Source: Candidatus Bipolaricaulota bacterium
GTDB lineage: Bacteria; Bipolaricaulota; Bipolaricaulia; RBG-16-55-9; DRXL01
Assembly (NCBI GenBank): GCA_026414955.1
Contig: JAOAIA010000057.1
Coordinates: 1-8,960, forward strand
Length of the DNA: 8,960 bases
Reading direction: 5' to 3'
Shown here: piece by piece, positions 6,200-8,960 of the stretch
Numbering within the stretch: the first letter of the stretch is position 1
How the letters are laid out: every line of letters starts with the position of its first letter
Program-made: the position numbers and the translations under genes
Notes under the pieces: generated by a model
What the model saw: the letters and a program-made list of their open reading frames with translations, nothing else
What the model was told of the DNA's origin: nothing
Databases searched by the model: none

Positions 6200-7120
6200 A
6201 TGGCACAGCGAACACGGTTCGATTGGCGGGGACAAGACATCATCTCTATCCGTGATCTCTCGCGTGAACAGATCGAAGACGTCCTCAATCATGCGCAGCA
6301 AATCCGCCCTGACCCGCAGATGCTCGTGGGCAAAGTCATGGCCTCGCTCTTCTTCGAGCCAAGCACGCGCACCCAGCTCTCGTTCACTACAGCGATGCAC
6401 CGGCTCGGAGGACGGGTGATCGGTTTCTCCGGCACCGAGGGCACCAGCATCGTCAAGGGCGAATCCCTGCAAGATACGGTGCGCACCATCGAGCGATACG
6501 CCGACGTGATCGTGATGCGCCATCCCCTCGAGGGCAGTGCCCAGTTCGTTGCTGACACAGTGACTATCCCGGTGATCAACGCGGGCGACGGGGCCAATCA
6601 GCATCCCACCCAGACGCTGATGGACTTATTTACTATCAAAAAGTTCCATCAGAGACTGGACGACCTGAAGATCGGGCTTGTGGGCGATCTCAAATATGGG
6701 CGCACGGTGCATTCGCTGGCGATAGCGCTCACGCGATTTCGCAAGATCGAGCTGCGCCTGATCTCGCCCCCAAATCTCCGGATGCCCCCAGCGATCTTGA
6801 AAGAACTCGCTGGCATCGTCCCCTATAGCGAGACCGCAGAGCTTGATCTGCGCGATCTCGACGTGGTCTACGTGACGCGCATTCAGAAAGAGCGCTTCCC
6901 TGATATCGAGGAGTACGAGAAAGTCAGGGGCGCGTATGTGATCAACCTCAAGGCGTGTGAGATGCTCAAGCCCAGCGCGATCCTGCTGCACCCGTTGCCC
7001 AGGGTGGACGAGATCGCTCCCGACGTAGATGCCCTCCCGCACGCAAAATATTTCGATCAAGTGCAGAACGGCGTGCCGGTGCGCATGGCTTTGCTCAAAT
7101 TGGTGCTCGTGGGAAGCTGA
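6200..7120 (+). CDS. pyrB: Aspartate carbamoyltransferase, catalytic subunit
   Basis: The 306-residue product is the usual length for PyrB, the cytosolic enzyme that joins carbamoyl phosphate and aspartate at the committed step of pyrimidine synthesis. The carbamoyl-phosphate loop FEPSTRT (Ser55-Thr56-Arg57-Thr58) is intact. So are the 80s loop SIVKGES with Lys86, Arg107 in MRHP, His135 in the AGDGANQHPTQ block, and HPLPRVDEI near the C-terminus. By family knowledge these bind both substrates and stabilise the transition state. The ATG at 6200 gives a complete N-terminus, and the next Met is at residue 41, so a shorter start is unlikely. The gene heads a tight cluster, with pyrI 5 bp downstream, which predicts the holoenzyme of catalytic trimers and regulatory dimers known from enteric bacteria and archaea. 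Confidence 0.97.
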   Translation: MAQRTRFDWRGQDIISIRDLSREQIEDVLNHAQQIRPDPQMLVGKVMASLFFEPSTRTQLSFTTAMHRLGGRVIGFSGTEGTSIVKGESLQDTVRTIERYADVIVMRHPLEGSAQFVADTVTIPVINAGDGANQHPTQTLMDLFTIKKFHQRLDDLKIGLVGDLKYGRTVHSLAIALTRFRKIELRLISPPNLRMPPAILKELAGIVPYSETAELDLRDLDVVYVTRIQKERFPDIEEYEKVRGAYVINLKACEMLKPSAILLHPLPRVDEIAPDVDALPHAKYFDQVQNGVPVRMALLKLVLVGS

Positions 7121-7125
7121 TCGTT

Positions 7126-7587
7126 ATGAACGGGGAACTGAAAGTCTCCAAGATCAAGAACGGCACGGTGATTGATCACATCACCGCGGGGATGGCCCCA
7201 GCGGTGCTGAAGATCTTAGGGATCGAGCGCGGTTGCCCTGATACGGTCATCGTGGCGATGAACGTCAAGAGCCAACGCCTGGGGTTGAAGGACATGGTCA
7301 AGGTCGAGAATCGTGCCTTGGCAGCGGAAACGGTGAAAAAGATCGCTATCATCGCTCCGCAGGCGACGGTCAATATCATCAAAGAGATGAACGTCGTCGA
7401 GAAGATCCACGTCGAGCTTCCGCGCGATCTGATCGGGATTATTCGCTGCCCCAATCGCAATTGTATCACCAACAGCAGCGAACGGGTCGTCCCCTATCTC
7501 ACGGTCGAGAGCCGCGATCCTTTGACTATGCGCTGTCACTATTGTGAGAGTTTGGTTGAGGGGCCTGCGGCAGAGCTGTTGCTCTAA
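7126..7587 (+). CDS. pyrI: Aspartate carbamoyltransferase, regulatory subunit
   Basis: The 153-residue product has the two-domain layout of PyrI: an N-terminal nucleotide-binding allosteric domain (beginning around KVSKIKNGTVIDHI) and a C-terminal zinc domain. Four zinc ligands are visible as CPNRNC (Cys108, Cys113) and CHYC (Cys137, Cys140), the spacing expected for contact with the catalytic chain. PyrI lets CTP inhibit and ATP stimulate the enzyme in characterised homologues. It has no activity of its own. It sits 5 bp after pyrB and 6 bp before thpR. PyrI is normal in enteric bacteria and archaea but patchy elsewhere in bacteria, which makes it a useful lineage hint. Confidence 0.97.
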   Translation: MNGELKVSKIKNGTVIDHITAGMAPAVLKILGIERGCPDTVIVAMNVKSQRLGLKDMVKVENRALAAETVKKIAIIAPQATVNIIKEMNVVEKIHVELPRDLIGIIRCPNRNCITNSSERVVPYLTVESRDPLTMRCHYCESLVEGPAAELLL

Positions 7588-7593
7588 GCGTTC

Positions 7594-8151
7594 ATGCGTC
7601 TCTTCTATTGCTTCGAGTTGCCCCAAGAGGTGCGCGCGCAGTTATATGAGATCGCGCGACCCTTGCGCCAGGCCGAGGCGCGCGTGACCTGGGTGCGCCC
7701 GGAGAATTTTCACGTTACCCTGAAATTTCTGGGAGAGGTCGAGCCGTCGGCCGTTGATGCCCTGAAAGCCTTGGGAGCGCAGATCGCCGCGAAATTCCCA
7801 AAGTCCGAGATCACCTTCGATACAGTCGGAGCGTTCCCTGATCTACGCCGGCCACGAGTCCTATGGATTGGCTCGCAGCAGGCTCCCCAAGTTCTCTTCG
7901 ATTTGCAAGCCAGTCTTGAGAGAGAGCTGACGAAGATGGGTTTTGAGGCAGAGCGACACTTCGCGCCGCACGTGACGGTCGGGCGCGTGAAAGACGAGCA
8001 CACGGCACGCGTAGGGCAGTTTGCGCGACTCATCTCACAGATTGCGCCCTTCGCGTGTCACGCGCAGATCACGCATATAACGCTGATGGAAAGCCAATTA
8101 TCACCGAGCGGGGCGATCTATACCCCAGTAGCAACCTGGGAGCTCACCTAA
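7594..8151 (+). CDS. thpR: RNA 2',3'-cyclic phosphodiesterase (LigT/2H family)
   Basis: The 185-residue product has the two signature HxTx motifs of the 2H phosphoesterase family: HVTL at 40-43 (in FHVTLKFLG) and HVTV at 126-129 (in FAPHVTVGRVK). Length and the opening MRLFYCFELPQEVR also fit ThpR/LigT. Characterised members open RNA 2',3'-cyclic phosphates to 2'-phosphates and can seal or open 2'-5' linkages in vitro. The true cellular substrate is often unknown. It is cytoplasmic. It begins 6 bp after pyrI without a clear Shine-Dalgarno sequence, which suggests translational coupling, and is followed 9 bp later by archease, another RNA-end-repair protein. Confidence 0.93.
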   Translation: MRLFYCFELPQEVRAQLYEIARPLRQAEARVTWVRPENFHVTLKFLGEVEPSAVDALKALGAQIAAKFPKSEITFDTVGAFPDLRRPRVLWIGSQQAPQVLFDLQASLERELTKMGFEAERHFAPHVTVGRVKDEHTARVGQFARLISQIAPFACHAQITHITLMESQLSPSGAIYTPVATWELT

Positions 8152-8160
8152 TTCGACTCT

Positions 8161-8583
8161 ATGCCGTTCGAGTACTTTGAAGTCACAGCAGAAGTCGGGA
8201 TTCGCGCGTGGGGGGAGACTCTCTCAGAAGCGTTTGCCGAAGCGGCTCGCGCGCTCTTCGAGTTGATGGTGGACACACAAGCTGTGCGTCCCCAGCGAAC
8301 TGTCTCCATCACGGTGAGCGCAGAGTCGCTTGAGCTGCTCTTGGCAGACTGGCTCAACAGATTACTATTAGAGCGCGACCGCACCGGCTGTGTCTTCTCA
8401 GAATTCCGCGTAAAGATTATTGCTCAAGAGCGGGGTGTTGCCCTGACAGCAGAGATCGCCGGTGAACCTTTAGATCGTTCGCGCCATGACCCTCGTATCG
8501 ACGTGAAGGCCGTGACGTATAATAATCTCCGAGTGCTCCAGGAACCGGATAGAGTGCACGTCGAGTGCGTGCTAGATATTTAA
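8161..8583 (+). CDS. Archease-family protein (RtcB RNA ligase activator), with altered N-terminal motif
   Basis: A 140-residue protein of the normal archease length. Recognisable family blocks are GIRAWGETLSEAFAEAARAL near the N-terminus, the LLADWLNRLLLE helix, FSEFRV, KAVTYNNLRV (116-125) and the closing VLDI with Asp139. Archease helps the RNA ligase RtcB form its guanylylated intermediate and turn over. No rtcB is visible here. The usual DHTAD metal-region motif reads EVTAE (residues 7-11), so His is Val and both Asp are Glu, and the usual TYH is TYN (Asn121). The fold therefore looks intact, but the metal site may be changed. It ends the pyrB-pyrI-thpR cluster, starting 9 bp after thpR, and has no obvious ribosome-binding site. 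Confidence 0.85.
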   Translation: MPFEYFEVTAEVGIRAWGETLSEAFAEAARALFELMVDTQAVRPQRTVSITVSAESLELLLADWLNRLLLERDRTGCVFSEFRVKIIAQERGVALTAEIAGEPLDRSRHDPRIDVKAVTYNNLRVLQEPDRVHVECVLDI

Positions 8584-8591
8584 CTTTGAGC

Positions 8592-8597
8592 TATAAT
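8592..8597 (+). promoter_or_regulatory. -10 box for the secreted-protein gene at 8620
   Basis: A perfect TATAAT lies 9 bp past the archease stop codon. The matching -35 position inside the archease gene is poor. Transcription would begin around 8604 and give a 16-nt leader with a good ribosome-binding site. This suggests that the gene at 8620 is a separate unit from the pyrB cluster. Confidence 0.5.
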
Positions 8598-8605
8598 ACG
8601 GTGAC

Positions 8606-8613
8606 AAGGGGGA
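8606..8613 (+). promoter_or_regulatory. Shine-Dalgarno sequence of the gene at 8620
   Basis: AAGGGGGA ends 6 bases before the ATG. It is one of the few clear ribosome-binding sites in the window and supports the chosen start codon. Confidence 0.55.
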
Positions 8614-8619
8614 ATCAGT

Positions 8620-8933
8620 ATGCGCAACCCCACTATCAGGGTCGCTGCAACAATCGCGTGGAGCTTTTTGCTCGGCATAGCCCTATGGGGCGGACAGGCA
8701 CTGCGTGTACCAGGACAAGCTAAGACCCTAGAACTAGAGATCAGCGCAACATGCGAAAACGCTGTGCTCATAGTCAACGGGCGCGTCTACTCCGGTCGGC
8801 CATTTACTCTCTCTGTGCCCTTGGGAGAGACCGTCACCATCCAAGCCGTCACCAGACAGCTCGACAACTGTGGCGCCCAACAACCGTTACACTACTTTGA
8901 TCGCTGGGATTTCAACGGTGCCCCCTACTCCAA
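8620..8933 (+). CDS. Secreted protein of unknown function, N-terminal fragment (cut by the end of the genomic sequence)
   Basis: The frame opens at ATG 8620, with a promoter and ribosome-binding site just upstream, and is still open when genomic sequence ends at 8933 (104 complete codons). The N-terminus is a signal peptide: MRNPTIR, a hydrophobic core around residues 8-24 (VAATIAWSFLLGIALWG), and a likely cleavage region before residue 35. The mature part has strand-like segments. VNGRVYSGRPFTLSVPLGETVTIQA is followed about 25 residues later by FDRWDFNGAPYS, the pattern of beta-sandwich repeat domains (PEGA/Flg_new-like) in which a strand of the type VxxGxxVxLxA precedes an aromatic FxxWxxxG. 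Two cysteines (in ATCEN and DNCGA) may pair outside the cytoplasm. No enzyme function is suggested. The apparent continuation LLYTSPSP comes from adapter and must be ignored. Confidence 0.75.
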
Positions 8934-8960
8934 CTGTCTCTTATACACATCTCCGAGCCC
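8934..8960 (+). other. Illumina Nextera transposase adapter (sequencing artefact)
   Basis: Bases 8934-8952 are the 19-bp Tn5 mosaic end CTGTCTCTTATACACATCT, and 8953-8960 continue CCGAGCCC, as in the Nextera read-2 adapter. All 27 bases match, so this is library adapter left at the end of the contig. Genomic sequence ends at 8933. Confidence 0.97.

Noticed and set aside
8934..8960. Reading the terminal bases as coding sequence or as a Tn5-type transposon end in the genome
   Set aside because: The 19-bp mosaic end is followed directly by the Nextera read-2 adapter bases and is exactly at the contig edge, so it is library DNA rather than a genomic transposon.

Overview
The window looks like chromosomal DNA of a diderm (outer-membrane-bearing) bacterium of moderately high GC, probably from an uncultivated thermophile-like lineage. 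Three things point this way. The LptF/LptG and LptA/LptD sequences imply an LPS-type outer membrane. The EF-G-like protein resembles the EF-G-2 of Thermus. The tail of the window (pyrB-pyrI-thpR-archease) has a flavour common in archaea and deep-branching bacteria. Bipolaricaulota (old OP1/Acetothermia) would fit, but that is a guess from gene content and not a demonstrated assignment.

Layout. Positions 1-113 hold the start of a minus-strand gene for a small membrane-anchored protein that runs off the left edge. Positions 114-203 are a compact divergent promoter region. Positions 204-3671 hold one very long plus-strand reading frame that joins an LptF/LptG-type inner-membrane permease to an LptA/OstA-like periplasmic region and an LptD-like outer-membrane barrel, with a signal-peptide-like helix at the junction. 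Positions 3729-5738 encode an EF-G-like GTPase of the EF-G-2 type, followed 15 bp later by a YjbQ/UPF0047 protein (5754-6158). A clear sigma70-type promoter (6160-6188) then drives pyrB-pyrI-thpR-archease (6200-8583), a tight cluster with 5-9 bp gaps. A new secreted-protein gene begins at 8620 and is cut off at 8933. The last 27 bases (8934-8960) are Illumina Nextera transposase adapter, not genome.

How the genes work together. The Lpt fusion would cover the inner-membrane, bridge and outer-membrane steps of LPS export in one translation product. PyrB and PyrI form class-B aspartate transcarbamoylase (catalytic plus allosteric zinc subunit) for pyrimidine synthesis. ThpR and archease both belong to RNA-end chemistry: 2',3'-cyclic phosphate opening, and activation of the RtcB ligase. 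The EF-G-like protein and YjbQ are linked only by adjacency. All main genes lie on the plus strand except the partial gene at the left edge. There is no CRISPR array, tRNA, rRNA or insertion sequence, and no gene-free stretch longer than about 90 bp.

The most interesting items are the Lpt fusion with its internal signal-peptide-like junction and conserved cysteine pairs, the altered motifs in the GTPase and in archease, -10 boxes placed so close to start codons that some transcripts should be leaderless or nearly so, and a strong excess of GATC.
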